DNA of 39,916 bases, from the IMG/VR virus record IMGVR_UViG_3300036804_000279, positions 1-39,916 of that record. One strand, 5' to 3'. Below the pieces are notes generated by a model. It was not told the DNA's origin and did not search any database. It was given only the letters and a program-made list of their open reading frames with translations. The position numbers and the translations under genes were made by a program. The DNA comes from a virus. Positions 9,600 through 16,992 of this stretch are shown here, piece after piece (the stretch's first letter is position 1; every line of letters starts with the position of its first letter).

Positions 9600-10034
9600 T
9601 TATGCAGCCTGCTTCAGCAGGTCCGTCAGGCCCTGCAAGTCGTTAGGATTCCCCGGGCTGGAGTTCGGCGTGGTCGTTCCCCCGGAGATAGGCCCGGACG
9701 ATCCCCCGCCGCTACCGCCCAAAGATTGCAAGATGGACTGCAGATTTGCTTGCGGAATGCCCGCCTGGTTGGCCGCGAAAGTCTGCGTTCCCCCCGGTGT
9801 CAAGCTCCCCCCGGTCTGGGAGTTGATGTTGTTCTCCGCCGCCAGCAGCGCCGCTTTTTGCTGCGCTGCCGTCTGCGCTGCCTGTTGTTGCTGTTGCGCT
9901 GTCGCCGCTGCGGAGGAGCTGCTCGACGATCCCCCACCGCTCGCCAGGTCGTAACCCGTCACTCCGAGCGAGGTCGCCGCCCCGATCCCCGTTATCAGCG
10001 GCACCAGCCACGGCAGCGCTATCAGTTGCGGCAT
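9600..10034 (-). CDS. Small Gln/Gly-rich virion-associated protein (144 aa)
   Basis: A hydrophobic N-terminal segment (about residues 4-30) is followed by a Ser run, an Ala/Gln tract (ATAQQQQQAAQTAAQQKAALLAAENNINSQ) and a Gly/Ser/Thr-rich tail. The start ATG follows a GGGGAG sequence. The composition is like the neighbouring 193-aa protein, so both may be ejected or stabilising virion components. The first 323 nt of this gene also lie inside an open frame of the upstream gene (see 9712-10470). I take this frame as the real one here because its low-complexity pattern is coherent. Confidence 0.6.
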   Translation of the reverse strand: MPQLIALPWLVPLITGIGAATSLGVTGYDLASGGGSSSSSSAAATAQQQQQAAQTAAQQKAALLAAENNINSQTGGSLTPGGTQTFAANQAGIPQANLQSILQSLGGSGGGSSGPISGGTTTPNSSPGNPNDLQGLTDLLKQAA

Positions 10035-10470
10035 CCCATCTCCCCACTACTACCGAACACGTATCCCATTTCTCATATCCCGAGGTGCGAGAATCATGGA
10101 TCAGAAGCTTTGCCAGTTGGATTTCGCTTTGCTTCTGATTGTCCAGGAAGGCCCACACCCCCACAATCTTTTGCTGGACGCATACGTGCCGGATGTGACG
10201 CCACAGCGGGCGCAGCCACGCCCCGCCGGAACCGAGCATCCGCACCAAAAACAGGGTCTTGTGTACCTCGGCTGCCACGATCGCGCCCAGCACCGCGCCG
10301 TACTGTTCCGCCACCCAAACCGTCCGCGGATCGAGCTGCTCGTTTTTCCATCCGATCGCACTCTCCGGAAAAGGCAGCACCTCGCCCTCCCGCATCTGCC
10401 GGCAGATCATCTTTCCTACCTGATTCTGGTCGCATATCAGGTGCGCCATAGCCTCAATCTCGCGGAACAT
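9712..10470 (-). CDS. GNAT-like small protein with run-on C-terminus
   Basis: The ATG at 10470 lies 3 bp after the stop of the 59-aa gene. The first about 145 residues look like a compact domain (WVAEQYGAVLGAIVAAEVHKTLFLVRMLGSGG, then RHIRHVCVQQKIVGVWAFLD), reminiscent of the beta-strand/helix order of acetyltransferase-like phage proteins; this resemblance is weak. After VVVGRWDAATD the frame runs on for 109 residues of out-of-phase type (GDRGGDLARSDGLRPGERWG) on top of the start of the next gene. The natural stop was probably lost: one codon near the next start, TGG at about 10037, is a single change from TGA. The protein may therefore be about 145 aa with a 3' extension, or the gene carries an indel. 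Confidence 0.5.
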   Translation of the reverse strand: MFREIEAMAHLICDQNQVGKMICRQMREGEVLPFPESAIGWKNEQLDPRTVWVAEQYGAVLGAIVAAEVHKTLFLVRMLGSGGAWLRPLWRHIRHVCVQQKIVGVWAFLDNQKQSEIQLAKLLIHDSRTSGYEKWDTCSVVVGRWDAATDSAAVAGAADNGDRGGDLARSDGLRPGERWGIVEQLLRSGDSATATTGSADGSAAKSGAAGGGEQHQLPDRGELDTGGNADFRGQPGGHSASKSAVHLAIFGR

Positions 10471-10473
10471 CTT

Positions 10474-10653
10474 TTACCGCCGGCGCATGCCCCGCGAAGC
10501 CATCTTCTGGAACTTCCGCTTGCCGTACTTCTTCCGCCCGATGGAGGCCGCGATCGCGCGCGCTCGTCCCTTGGAGTAGCCTTCCCGCTTCTCGATCGAT
10601 TCCGTGAGCGCTTCCGTTCTTCCCCCGCCGCCTGCACGCATACTCTTAGCCAT
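10474..10653 (-). CDS. Basic 59-aa phage protein
   Basis: Start at 10653 (MAKSMRAGGGGRTEAL). It contains an SKGRARAIAASIGRKKYG-like block and ends in SRGMRRR. The charge is strongly basic. The pattern of Arg/Ala-rich helix followed by G-R-K-K-Y-G is seen in many small phage proteins encoded near head genes; their function is unknown to me. The stop lies 3 bp before the ATG of the next gene. Nucleic-acid binding is plausible from charge only. Confidence 0.6.
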   Translation of the reverse strand: MAKSMRAGGGGRTEALTESIEKREGYSKGRARAIAASIGRKKYGKRKFQKMASRGMRRR

Positions 10654-10724
10654 TTCGTCAACCCCTTTTTGTTAGCTTCTTGTTAGCTCGTAAGCTCTTC
10701 TTTCCTGCCGCCAAAGCGAATGGC

Positions 10725-10793
10725 TGTCATTCTGAACGAAGTGAAGAACCCATGGGAAGCTGGATGCGCCGTCTCTGCCGGTCATTTTCTGGC
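10725..10793. repeat. 69-bp interspersed repeat, copy A
   Basis: Begins TGTCATTCTGAACGAAGTGA on the plus strand, continues through an AACCCATGGGAAGCTGGATG-type middle and ends near CGGTCATTTTCTGGC. It lies between the 59-aa gene and the small ORFs at 10797-10942, beginning 4 bp after the stop of the acidic one. Six more copies in the same orientation occur in the window. Confidence 0.9.
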
Positions 10794-10796
10794 CGC

Positions 10797-10928
10797 CTAG
10801 TCCCCCTCTTTGTTTAGCCCCGCCGGAATCTCTTCCGGCCCAACTTCTGTATCTTTGGCGGCCGGCTTCCCATCCCGCCCCGCGATCGCGGCCGCGGCGT
10901 GGCTGTCAGCGCCCGCGCCTTTGTCCAT
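10797..10928 (-). CDS. Possible acidic 43-aa protein
   Basis: ATG at 10928, TAG at 10797-10799, just before repeat copy A in transcript order. The peptide begins MDKGAGADSHAAAAIAG and ends in an acidic segment (TEVGPEEIPAGLNKEGD). The ribosome-binding sequence GGGGA is modest. It overlaps, in another frame, a basic 42-aa reading (10814-10942) that has the stronger Shine-Dalgarno sequence. I cannot decide which of the two is translated, or whether both are. Confidence 0.35.
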   Translation of the reverse strand: MDKGAGADSHAAAAIAGRDGKPAAKDTEVGPEEIPAGLNKEGD

Positions 10929-10942
10929 CGTTTCCCCATCAT
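10814..10942 (-). CDS. Possible basic 42-aa protein, overlapping frame
   Basis: ATG at 10942 (with a second ATG directly after) preceded by a strong GGAAGGAGG at 8-nt spacing. The peptide is very basic: MMGKRWTKARALTATPRPR and ending KIQKLGRKRFRRG. It shares its DNA with the acidic 43-aa reading in a different frame. The strong ribosome-binding site favours this one; nothing else does. Compare the very basic 19-aa peptide at 19786-19845, which has a similar leader. Confidence 0.35.
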   Translation of the reverse strand: MMGKRWTKARALTATPRPRSRGGMGSRPPKIQKLGRKRFRRG

Positions 10943-10958
10943 GGCCTTTCCTCCTTCC

Positions 10959-10992
10959 TGCATAAATTCCCCTCTTGTTGCATAAATTCCCC
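10959..10992. repeat. Two direct copies of TGCATAAATTCCCC, 20-bp period
   Basis: The 14-mer occurs at 10959-10972 and 10979-10992, between the NlpC/P60-like gene and the small ORFs. It lies in the leader of these ORFs, so it may be a protein-binding site or a slippage duplication. Confidence 0.7.
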
Positions 10993-10993
10993 G

Positions 10994-11485
10994 CTACACC
11001 GCTTTCAGAATCAGATTGCCTACAAACAGAGGACTGAGGTGCAACGTCTCCGGCGTGACCAGATATGCGTACTCGGCCAGCGCGTTCAGCACCTTCCCGG
11101 GAAAAACCTGTTCTAGACCGAGGGTCACAAACTCGGAACAGATGTCCTCCTTCGCGTTATTCAGTTTCCGGTCGTGAAACAGCAGGCCGGCAATGTCGGC
11201 GTAGTTGTATTTCTTGCCGATCTGCGATTCCGCCCATTTCAGCCACGTCTGATATTGGGCATCCGTGCAGGGAACCCCGTAGCGATACTCGAGCTTTTCC
11301 TTGGCATAGTTCGGGGCGTACTTCTCGATTCCCGTCCCCGCGTGCGCCCCAAGCCACGCCACAATCTCCTGCGCTAAGTTCTCAATCCCAAACTCGGCGT
11401 GCGAGAAAAACGAGTTGGTGATCTCGGCGATGGCTCCAGATACAAAGCCATCAGCCCTGACGAAGCGAACTATGATGCGGGCCAT
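10994..11485 (-). CDS. Permuted NlpC/P60-like (YiiX/papain-like) hydrolase, 163 aa
   Basis: I chose ATG 11485 because a strong AGAGGAG site lies 6 nt upstream, 13 bp after the previous stop. The frame stays open further upstream but reads an Arg-rich shadow. The permuted papain-like layout is visible: His29 in SFFSHAEFGI near the N-terminus, a GKKYNYADIAG segment, and Cys116 in EDICSEFVTLGL towards the C-terminus. In this family the His precedes the Cys, and members act as amidases or peptidases on cell-wall or lipid substrates. Its place directly after the nozzle gene suggests a virion- or lysis-linked role. Substrate is unknown; no signal peptide is visible. Confidence 0.65.
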   Translation of the reverse strand: MARIIVRFVRADGFVSGAIAEITNSFFSHAEFGIENLAQEIVAWLGAHAGTGIEKYAPNYAKEKLEYRYGVPCTDAQYQTWLKWAESQIGKKYNYADIAGLLFHDRKLNNAKEDICSEFVTLGLEQVFPGKVLNALAEYAYLVTPETLHLSPLFVGNLILKAV

Positions 11486-11498
11486 TTGTCTCCTCTTC

Positions 11499-14330
11499 CT
11501 ATTTCTGTATCGAGGGCGGCCGCCCCGTCGCCTTAGCCCGAACGTGCCAATCCACCGAAGCCACTTCAATCTGCTGTGCCCCCGCCCCACTCACCGTCAC
11601 ACTCGCGTTCTCCGCGTCTTGCATAATGTCCATGCGGAAGTACCACTGTGTGCTTCCCAGGTTGGTCGCGATCGTCTCATTCGTAAACCCAACCGGATTC
11701 CCCTCCAAATTGACTGCGATCTTGATCGACGGCTTCAGCACTTTGGCCCGCATGATGATCCGGCGGTAGAACACCGTCGAGCTCGCTCCGTCCTGGAAAA
11801 TGTTCTGCCCGGTAAACGACCACTGCACTTGCGCTCCGGTATCCCACAGCACATCCCCGCCGAACATCCTCCGCACCTGGCCATCGCTCCAGCCCGCCGC
11901 GGCCGTCACCGGCTGTGTCCCGGGCGCGCGAATCTGTTTCAGCGCGCTGATCGGGAAGGGCAAGTCAACGATGGCCCACTGTTTCTGCACCAGGTCATAG
12001 CAGAAGATGCGTGTCAGCGCCCCGGCTCCCACCGATGGAGCTCCCTGGCTCATATCCGCGAACATCACCGTCTGCGCGGTGAAAGAATTTTGCTGGATGT
12101 AGAGGTCTTCGTTGTTCTGCGTCAGTCCCGCATAGACGCGGTACTGAATCCCGGCCGCGGCCGCCGGCGAGGTCACGATAAAGGAAGTCGATCCGGAGAT
12201 GATCGTCGTCTCCTCGGTGATCGCCGTCTCTTCGTACGATCCGTTGGGCTGCATCACCAATTTGGTCGCCCGCAGGTAGATGTAAAGCTGGGTCGCGCCT
12301 GGCGCCGTTCCCGGCAAAAAAGTGAACCCCGTCAGCGCCGTGATCACCAGCGGACACGCCGCCAGATACATCGGCGGATAGACGCTTTGCGCCCCCTTGG
12401 TCAGATAGGCATAATTCCAATCGATCGGCTGGATATCGTCCTCTCCGCCGAAAAGATACGGCCGGATCTCTTCCGAAATCAACTTGTCATTGACCCCGTC
12501 GAAGTAGGCAAAACCCAGATGAGTCAGCCGCGCCAGGCCGTACCCGGGCACGAACGTCGTGGATCTTCCGGCAATGCATCCCAGGTCGGTTTGCGCCTGC
12601 TGAATGGCGAAATCGGCCGCCCCAAAAACCCCGGTGATCTGGAAGGTGGAGAAATTTTTGAACGCGACCAGGCTGCCGGTCGGCGAAATGCCCGCCTCGG
12701 CAATCGTAAAAGTTGCCAAACAGGTGATCTGATCGCCGTCGTCTTTGTTCAGGAAGGCGACGTTCACCGGGTTCCACTGGCCCACCGTGTTCAGGTTCGA
12801 CATTTTCAAGCAGTCGGGACCGTCCAGGTCGTCGCTGGTGCTGATGGGATAAGTGTTGGCCAGCCACAGCGCGCCCGCGTACACGCAAGCGCATGCCGCT
12901 CCGCGTAGCGGCGTGGGTGTGTAACTCACTGCCACGCAAGTCCAGATTGCAGTGCCCGGGCTCACCTCGTGGGTTGTCGCTCCCACCTGGTTGTTGAATG
13001 TCGGGCGGGTTGCTCCGGAGGTGCCCGCCTGGGTAGCGGTAAAGATGCCGCCGGAAACACTGTCCAGGATCTGGCTGTCCGCCACCCAGGAAACGCTTGG
13101 CTGCCAGTCCGGATACTGCGAATTGAAAGCGTTTTGGATGGTCTGGAGGACGCCCGCGCCCGACCCTCCCACGCTGGGATCCTGGTACACCTGCGGCGGG
13201 TAGCCGTTGCCCAGCGCCAGCACCAGGGAGTTGGCGAACTGCAGCAGCACCGGCAGAGGGCAGGTTCCGCGCAGCACCCCGCCTTGGGGATTTGGGCCCT
13301 CCCCGGCCGATCCGCCGCCGATGCCGCCCACAGCTCCCGGAATCCCTCCCAGCATGGGCAGCGGCGAAGGCGGAGCATAACCCAGCACCGTGTTATAACT
13401 CGGCGCCGTCATCTGGTAGATAGCCAGCGCCCGGGTGGTGTTCACCGGCAGCGGAGCTCCGCTGTACACCGGATTGCCGAAGTAGCTCACTCCCACGCTC
13501 AGGTCGATCACGGTCGCCAGCGGCGAAGGGTTCAGGCGGCCGGTTGCCTCCGAGCTCGCGGTCACAAACACCGAATAGCCGAAGGCCAGCGGCACATCGG
13601 TTCCGGTGATCGCGATCGCGTTGTTGGGCGAGGTCAGGTTGATGGTCGCCGCCGCCGAAATCGCCGTCTCCCCGCCAATACCGTCATCGGCTGCCACGGC
13701 GAAGCTATAGTTACCCGGCGCCAGCGCGCTCGAGGGAGCTACCGAGCCGGCCGATGCCGTCACCCCGGAGCCGCCAATAAAGAAACTGAAGCTGGTCGAG
13801 TCGATGATGGTGACATATTGCAGTCCCACCGTATACACCGCCGGCGTGGGCGCGGTAATGGTGACGGTAATGTCGCCGCCGGCGCCGGTGATCGAAGGCT
13901 GGTAATTGAAGTTGTTGCCCACCGCGGAATTGGTCTGCGGCAAGCCATGCGCCGCCGCGCACACTACAGTGAGAATGCCTGCCGCGCTGGTCGAAGCGCT
14001 GGCGATCGCTGCCCCGATCTGGTATTGCGTCAGCGTGGGAGCTGCCGGCGTGCCGATGCTGTTCCCGCTGATCTGGGTGCCTACGTAGTACGCATCCACC
14101 CCCGCCGGCGAATAGAGAAAGAAATCCGTGATTGGACCGTCCGCCGGCTGCGGAGCTCCGTTGTGCGCGAGAAAGACTTCCGAGCCGTCCGCCTGGCGCA
14201 GCGAACCCCGCTTGTCATACATCAGGTTCGACATGCGCGTGATAATGCCCTGCGGCTGCGAAAACTGGCCAAAGGTGGCCTGCAGGCCCTTGATCCAGTT
14301 GCGCTGCGAGATGACTTTGAGCTCCGCCAA
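11499..14330 (-). CDS. Tail nozzle / packaged-DNA stabilisation-type protein (943 aa)
   Basis: TTG start at 14330, 2 bp after the 73-aa gene stop. The N-terminus (ISQRNWIKGLQATFGQFSQPQGI, then MSNLMYDKRGSLRQADGSE) is typical of the P22 gp10/T7 gp12-like tube or nozzle family. An Ig-like insertion follows at about 180-270 (APGNYSFAVAADDGIGGETAIS). The middle has propeller-like blades (GDQITCLATFTIAEA, LVAFKNFSTFQITGVFG, GYGLARLTHLGFAYFDG). A second beta domain occupies about 680-750, and the C-terminus is beta-rich (MRAKVLKPSIKIAVNLEG). It would seal the portal/connector exit and carry the spikes. Family assignment is by pattern and context. Confidence 0.7.
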   Translation of the reverse strand: MAELKVISQRNWIKGLQATFGQFSQPQGIITRMSNLMYDKRGSLRQADGSEVFLAHNGAPQPADGPITDFFLYSPAGVDAYYVGTQISGNSIGTPAAPTLTQYQIGAAIASASTSAAGILTVVCAAAHGLPQTNSAVGNNFNYQPSITGAGGDITVTITAPTPAVYTVGLQYVTIIDSTSFSFFIGGSGVTASAGSVAPSSALAPGNYSFAVAADDGIGGETAISAAATINLTSPNNAIAITGTDVPLAFGYSVFVTASSEATGRLNPSPLATVIDLSVGVSYFGNPVYSGAPLPVNTTRALAIYQMTAPSYNTVLGYAPPSPLPMLGGIPGAVGGIGGGSAGEGPNPQGGVLRGTCPLPVLLQFANSLVLALGNGYPPQVYQDPSVGGSGAGVLQTIQNAFNSQYPDWQPSVSWVADSQILDSVSGGIFTATQAGTSGATRPTFNNQVGATTHEVSPGTAIWTCVAVSYTPTPLRGAACACVYAGALWLANTYPISTSDDLDGPDCLKMSNLNTVGQWNPVNVAFLNKDDGDQITCLATFTIAEAGISPTGSLVAFKNFSTFQITGVFGAADFAIQQAQTDLGCIAGRSTTFVPGYGLARLTHLGFAYFDGVNDKLISEEIRPYLFGGEDDIQPIDWNYAYLTKGAQSVYPPMYLAACPLVITALTGFTFLPGTAPGATQLYIYLRATKLVMQPNGSYEETAITEETTIISGSTSFIVTSPAAAAGIQYRVYAGLTQNNEDLYIQQNSFTAQTVMFADMSQGAPSVGAGALTRIFCYDLVQKQWAIVDLPFPISALKQIRAPGTQPVTAAAGWSDGQVRRMFGGDVLWDTGAQVQWSFTGQNIFQDGASSTVFYRRIIMRAKVLKPSIKIAVNLEGNPVGFTNETIATNLGSTQWYFRMDIMQDAENASVTVSGAGAQQIEVASVDWHVRAKATGRPPSIQK

Positions 14331-14332
14331 AG

Positions 14333-14554
14333 CTATTCGTCCTCGTCTTGGTCTTCGTCGGGTGCGATAACCGCGTCCGTAACCGCGGCTAAAAGTCCCC
14401 TGATTTCCCAGTCAAAGAGGTTGTTGGAGCGGAACTCCACTTCGCCTTCCCGGGCGAAGATGATCACCGCCTTGGTCACTCCATCCAGTTGCCCGAAGGC
14501 CTCCATGCAGGTCTCAGTAGGAGAAATTTGCTTTAGTTCCTTCTCTTGTTTCAT
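14333..14554 (-). CDS. Small acidic-tailed protein (73 aa)
   Basis: Start ATG 14554, inside the last 41 nt of the upstream Zn protein. A charged N-terminus (MKQEKELKQIS) is followed by a compact strand pattern (KAVIIFAREGEVEFRSNNL, FDWEIRGLLAAV) and an acidic end (APDEDQDEDE). I do not recognise the family. Similar acidic small proteins sit beside the nozzle gene in other short-tailed phages, but the role is unknown. TTG of the nozzle gene follows after 2 bp. Confidence 0.6.
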   Translation of the reverse strand: MKQEKELKQISPTETCMEAFGQLDGVTKAVIIFAREGEVEFRSNNLFDWEIRGLLAAVTDAVIAPDEDQDEDE

Positions 14555-14834
14555 GCCTCAAATCTCCAGACCACTTATCGCAAAGCCGCGCCACACACTT
14601 GCGTGAGCACGCCACAAAACTGTTCGCCGCCATCCATTCCCGGTTGTGCAGCCGCGGATCGGTCAACTGAAAAGGCTCCGCCAGAAACAAATCGCCTTTC
14701 CCTGGCTGGTGCGAAAACCCTACCCAAAACCTTCCCTGCAATCGCTCTCCGCACCAGTCGCAGCTAGCACACCGCACGGCCATGATCTCTTCTTCCAAAA
14801 CCAAGGGCATAAGCTCATCCGTTCGCAAACTCAT
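14514..14834 (-). CDS. Cys-rich small protein, putative zinc-binding (106 aa)
   Basis: I chose ATG 14834 (MSLRTDELMPLVLEEEIMAVRC). Cys pairs RCASCDWCG (about residues 23-28) and FVACSRKCVARLC (about 74-84) suggest one zinc site. The middle carries GRFWVGFSHQPGKGDLFLAEPF. The last 41 nt overlap the next gene. One of many Cys-pair proteins in this late region; function unknown. Confidence 0.6.
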   Translation of the reverse strand: MSLRTDELMPLVLEEEIMAVRCASCDWCGERLQGRFWVGFSHQPGKGDLFLAEPFQLTDPRLHNREWMAANSFVACSRKCVARLCDKWSGDLRHETREGTKANFSY

Positions 14835-14862
14835 CGCGCGCGCGCACGCCAAGGCAAATAGC

Positions 14863-14932
14863 TGTCATCCTGAACGAAGTGAAGGACCCATGGGAAGCTG
14901 GATGCGCCGTCTCAGCCAGTCCTTTTCTGGCC
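14863..14932. repeat. 69-bp interspersed repeat, copy B
   Basis: Plus-strand TGTCATCCTGAACGAAGTGA start; the middle and the TTTTCTGGC end are as in copy A. Lies between the stop of the 67-aa gene and the start of the 106-aa gene. Confidence 0.9.
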
Positions 14933-14944
14933 GCAAAACCCGTC

Positions 14945-14999
14945 TCAACCCATATCAACCCATATCAACCCGCAAACCCGCAAACCCATATCAACCCGT
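14945..14999 (-). repeat. GGGTT-rich short tandem repeat, G-quadruplex candidate
   Basis: The minus (transcript) strand reads eight GGG tracts separated by loops of 4-7 nt (GGGTTGATATGGG and GGGTTTGCGGG units). It starts at the 3' end of the 67-aa gene and runs to repeat copy B. Such spacing fits a G-quadruplex in DNA or mRNA. Confidence 0.7.
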
Positions 15000-15194
15000 A
15001 TCCCGCGCGCAAGCCCAGGCCCGCAACCAGGCCTTCGAATCTCCCGAGTTCAGCGCGGTAGTCAATTCCCAGTCATGCTCCTTGCACAGATATGCCCAGG
15101 GCCGGCGCTTTTTGTCGTAACGTGCATGGAGCGCGTGGCGCTGGCATTTCTGGCCGTCTTCGTTCCAGGTGCAAAGCTTGATGATGCGGGTCAC
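14991..15194 (-). CDS. Small Cys/His protein (67 aa)
   Basis: GTG start at 15194 overlaps the connector stop as GTGA. The frame is open far upstream, but that part is a shadow of the connector gene. Residues LCTWNEDGQKCQRHALHARY and WAYLCKEHDWE contain three Cys and several His that could hold one metal ion. The rest is basic. Function unknown; translational coupling to the connector is likely. The stop lies at the edge of the GGGTT repeat. Confidence 0.6.
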   Translation of the reverse strand: MTRIIKLCTWNEDGQKCQRHALHARYDKKRRPWAYLCKEHDWELTTALNSGDSKAWLRAWACARDTG

Positions 15195-16462
15195 GGAATA
15201 ATCAGGCCGCCAAAAGTCCGCGACAATCCGGGGAACACGTCCACCATGGTTTCGCTCTGTGGCTGGATCTGCCGCTCTCCTATGACCGCCTTTTTTTTCG
15301 TTCCCTGTTTCAGGTAGGCATCGAAGGCATCCATCAGCTCTTTCGCTTCCGACTGATTCTGCTCCACCGTGCGGTAGCGGGAGAGCACATATAGGTGGAT
15401 ATAGGGCACCCAGGCCGACGGGATGCGGATGCTGTTGGAGGCGTCTCCCACCTGGTAGTTCTGCGCGGCGCGGAAGCCGGAGAAATAGAGATTCAGCTCG
15501 CCCACCGGAGTGCCTACCGGCCACGCCGCCGCATTCGTCCCTCCCAGGCCGCGCACACAACCGGCCAGGTTCCCGCCCTGAGCGGTATAGCTGACGATTT
15601 CAAATTGCCCGGGGATGCCCGGAACGCCCAGGATCGCCAGCCCGAACGGCAGCACAAAACCCGTCAATCCCGCTGTCTGGGCTACGTTCGCCGTGGCGGT
15701 CATGGCTACGCTGAGAGTGGTCGCGCCGGCTGTGCGCACCGGTTGCGGAAACAGCTCCACAATCAAGCTGTCCGCCACCTGGGTGTAGCTGATCATGCCC
15801 GCCAGGCTGGTGATGGTGTTGTGCCGGTACACCAGCTTTCCGCTGCCCAGGTACAGCGGATAGCCGTCATACCAGGCGCCGTCGAGCGACTGCCAATCCC
15901 CGGGCATCTTGAAGTTGGCTACGCCGACCACGGTTCCAAAGCCGGCCACGTCGGGCACCCCGCCGTTCACCAGGCTGATGGCGTTCAGCGCGCCGTTGAA
16001 CCAGCGAAAGACTTGCTGGGCGCTGGCCACCGGCCCGCTGCTGTCCAGCAGAAACGCGCTGTTGCGCAGCGGAGGCGTGGCCACCGAATAGCCTGTGCCC
16101 AGGACCTGGTAATTCTGCCCGGCAATCACGGGAAACTCGTAGCGCTGCGATTCCGCTCCGGAAGCGAATCCCAGATAGACCACCAGCGACAGAATCATGT
16201 TGAGATACGGCGAGGCGGCGGGCGAGGCTACGATGCAGTTGTTGGGTGCGGTGACCGCCATCACCTGTTCCGGACCAGGCGCGGTCTCACCCCAGGGTGT
16301 CGTATAGGTCGCCTGGACGTAGTAAGTCCCCGCCGCCAGGAATCCCCCTGTGGCCTGAGTCTGCGAATACGCGATATCGGATTGTGCCGGTGCGGGAAGC
16401 GTGCCAGGAAGATCTGGGACCGCTTCCCGCGCGGATAGCAGAATATCGCCAACCAACGCCAC
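15191..16462 (-). CDS. Head-tail connector-type protein with Ig-like domain (423 aa)
   Basis: The N-terminus MALVGDILLSAREAVPDLPGTLP resembles head-tail adaptor proteins of short-tailed phages. Residues about 40-115 are an Ig/Fn3-like insertion (GTYYVQATYTTPWGETAPGPEQVMAV), like the one in the nozzle protein. The C-terminal quarter is helical (VEQNQSEAKELMDAFDAYLKQ), followed by a short beta tail ending FGGLIIP. It lies between the decoration-like protein and the nozzle, as a P22 gp4/T7 gp11-like connector would. The domain insertion makes it larger than usual. Assignment is by gene order plus motif style. Confidence 0.6.
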   Translation of the reverse strand: MALVGDILLSAREAVPDLPGTLPAPAQSDIAYSQTQATGGFLAAGTYYVQATYTTPWGETAPGPEQVMAVTAPNNCIVASPAASPYLNMILSLVVYLGFASGAESQRYEFPVIAGQNYQVLGTGYSVATPPLRNSAFLLDSSGPVASAQQVFRWFNGALNAISLVNGGVPDVAGFGTVVGVANFKMPGDWQSLDGAWYDGYPLYLGSGKLVYRHNTITSLAGMISYTQVADSLIVELFPQPVRTAGATTLSVAMTATANVAQTAGLTGFVLPFGLAILGVPGIPGQFEIVSYTAQGGNLAGCVRGLGGTNAAAWPVGTPVGELNLYFSGFRAAQNYQVGDASNSIRIPSAWVPYIHLYVLSRYRTVEQNQSEAKELMDAFDAYLKQGTKKKAVIGERQIQPQSETMVDVFPGLSRTFGGLIIP

Positions 16463-16488
16463 TGCGGTCCCTCCAGAGCTCTCTTAAC

Positions 16489-16908
16489 TTACGGGTTGGC
16501 GAAAAATTCGGTGCTGACCGTCGCCACCGTGGCCGAACCGGCCAGGGTCACGGTAAAGCTGATCGAGTTCACCTGCAGCTCGGAATAGATATCGATGTGG
16601 ATATCGATGGCCGTTCCCACCGCCGTCACCGCCAGCAGCGCGGCGCTGGCTTGGACCGTGTTGGTTCCGTCGGTCACCGATACCGCGCCGATCGCCGTGG
16701 TCGTCGCCGCGTTGACCGCCGTGGTCTTGATGCGCAGCCGCCCTTTGGTGATCGGAACCGCGTTAATGCCGGCGTTGGCCAGGTTCAGCGTAATCGTGCC
16801 TGTCGCCGTCAGCGCGGTCACGTCAAAAAATGACAGGATCGGCGCGCCGAGTCCGGTCATCGTAGGTTCGGCCGTCTCCACAAAAGGCGTAGTCGCTTGC
16901 TGCGTCAT
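16489..16908 (-). CDS. Head decoration-like beta protein (139 aa)
   Basis: Start ATG 16908 with an AAGGA about 11 nt upstream, after the capsid terminator. It is almost purely beta and Ala/Thr/Val-rich (ATGTITLNLANAGINAVP, TDGTNTVQASAALLAV, INSISFTVTLAGSATVATV). It resembles small capsid cement proteins in size, composition and position directly after the capsid gene. No sequence-specific motif supports the call, so a head-tail joining role is also possible. Confidence 0.5.
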   Translation of the reverse strand: MTQQATTPFVETAEPTMTGLGAPILSFFDVTALTATGTITLNLANAGINAVPITKGRLRIKTTAVNAATTTAIGAVSVTDGTNTVQASAALLAVTAVGTAIDIHIDIYSELQVNSISFTVTLAGSATVATVSTEFFANP

Positions 16909-16925
16909 AAACTCAAAATTCCTTT

Positions 16926-16964
16926 CAAAAAATGGAGGGAGCCCTTGTTGCGAAGACTCCCTCC
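16926..16964 (-). terminator. Rho-independent terminator after the capsid gene
   Basis: On the minus strand a perfect 8-bp stem, GGAGGGAG/CTCCCTCC (16934-16941 with 16957-16964) and a 15-nt loop, is followed by ATTTTTT. It lies 29 bp after the capsid stop. It would reduce transcription of downstream genes relative to the capsid gene. Confidence 0.8.
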
Positions 16965-16992
16965 TCTCTCTTTGGAACGCCGTGACCCAGTC

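Noticed and set aside
10177-10192. Exact 16-mer GACGCATACGTGCCGG shared with 20203-20218
   Set aside because: One copy lies in coding sequence and the other in a leader, with no matching flanks; probably chance or a small conversion tract.
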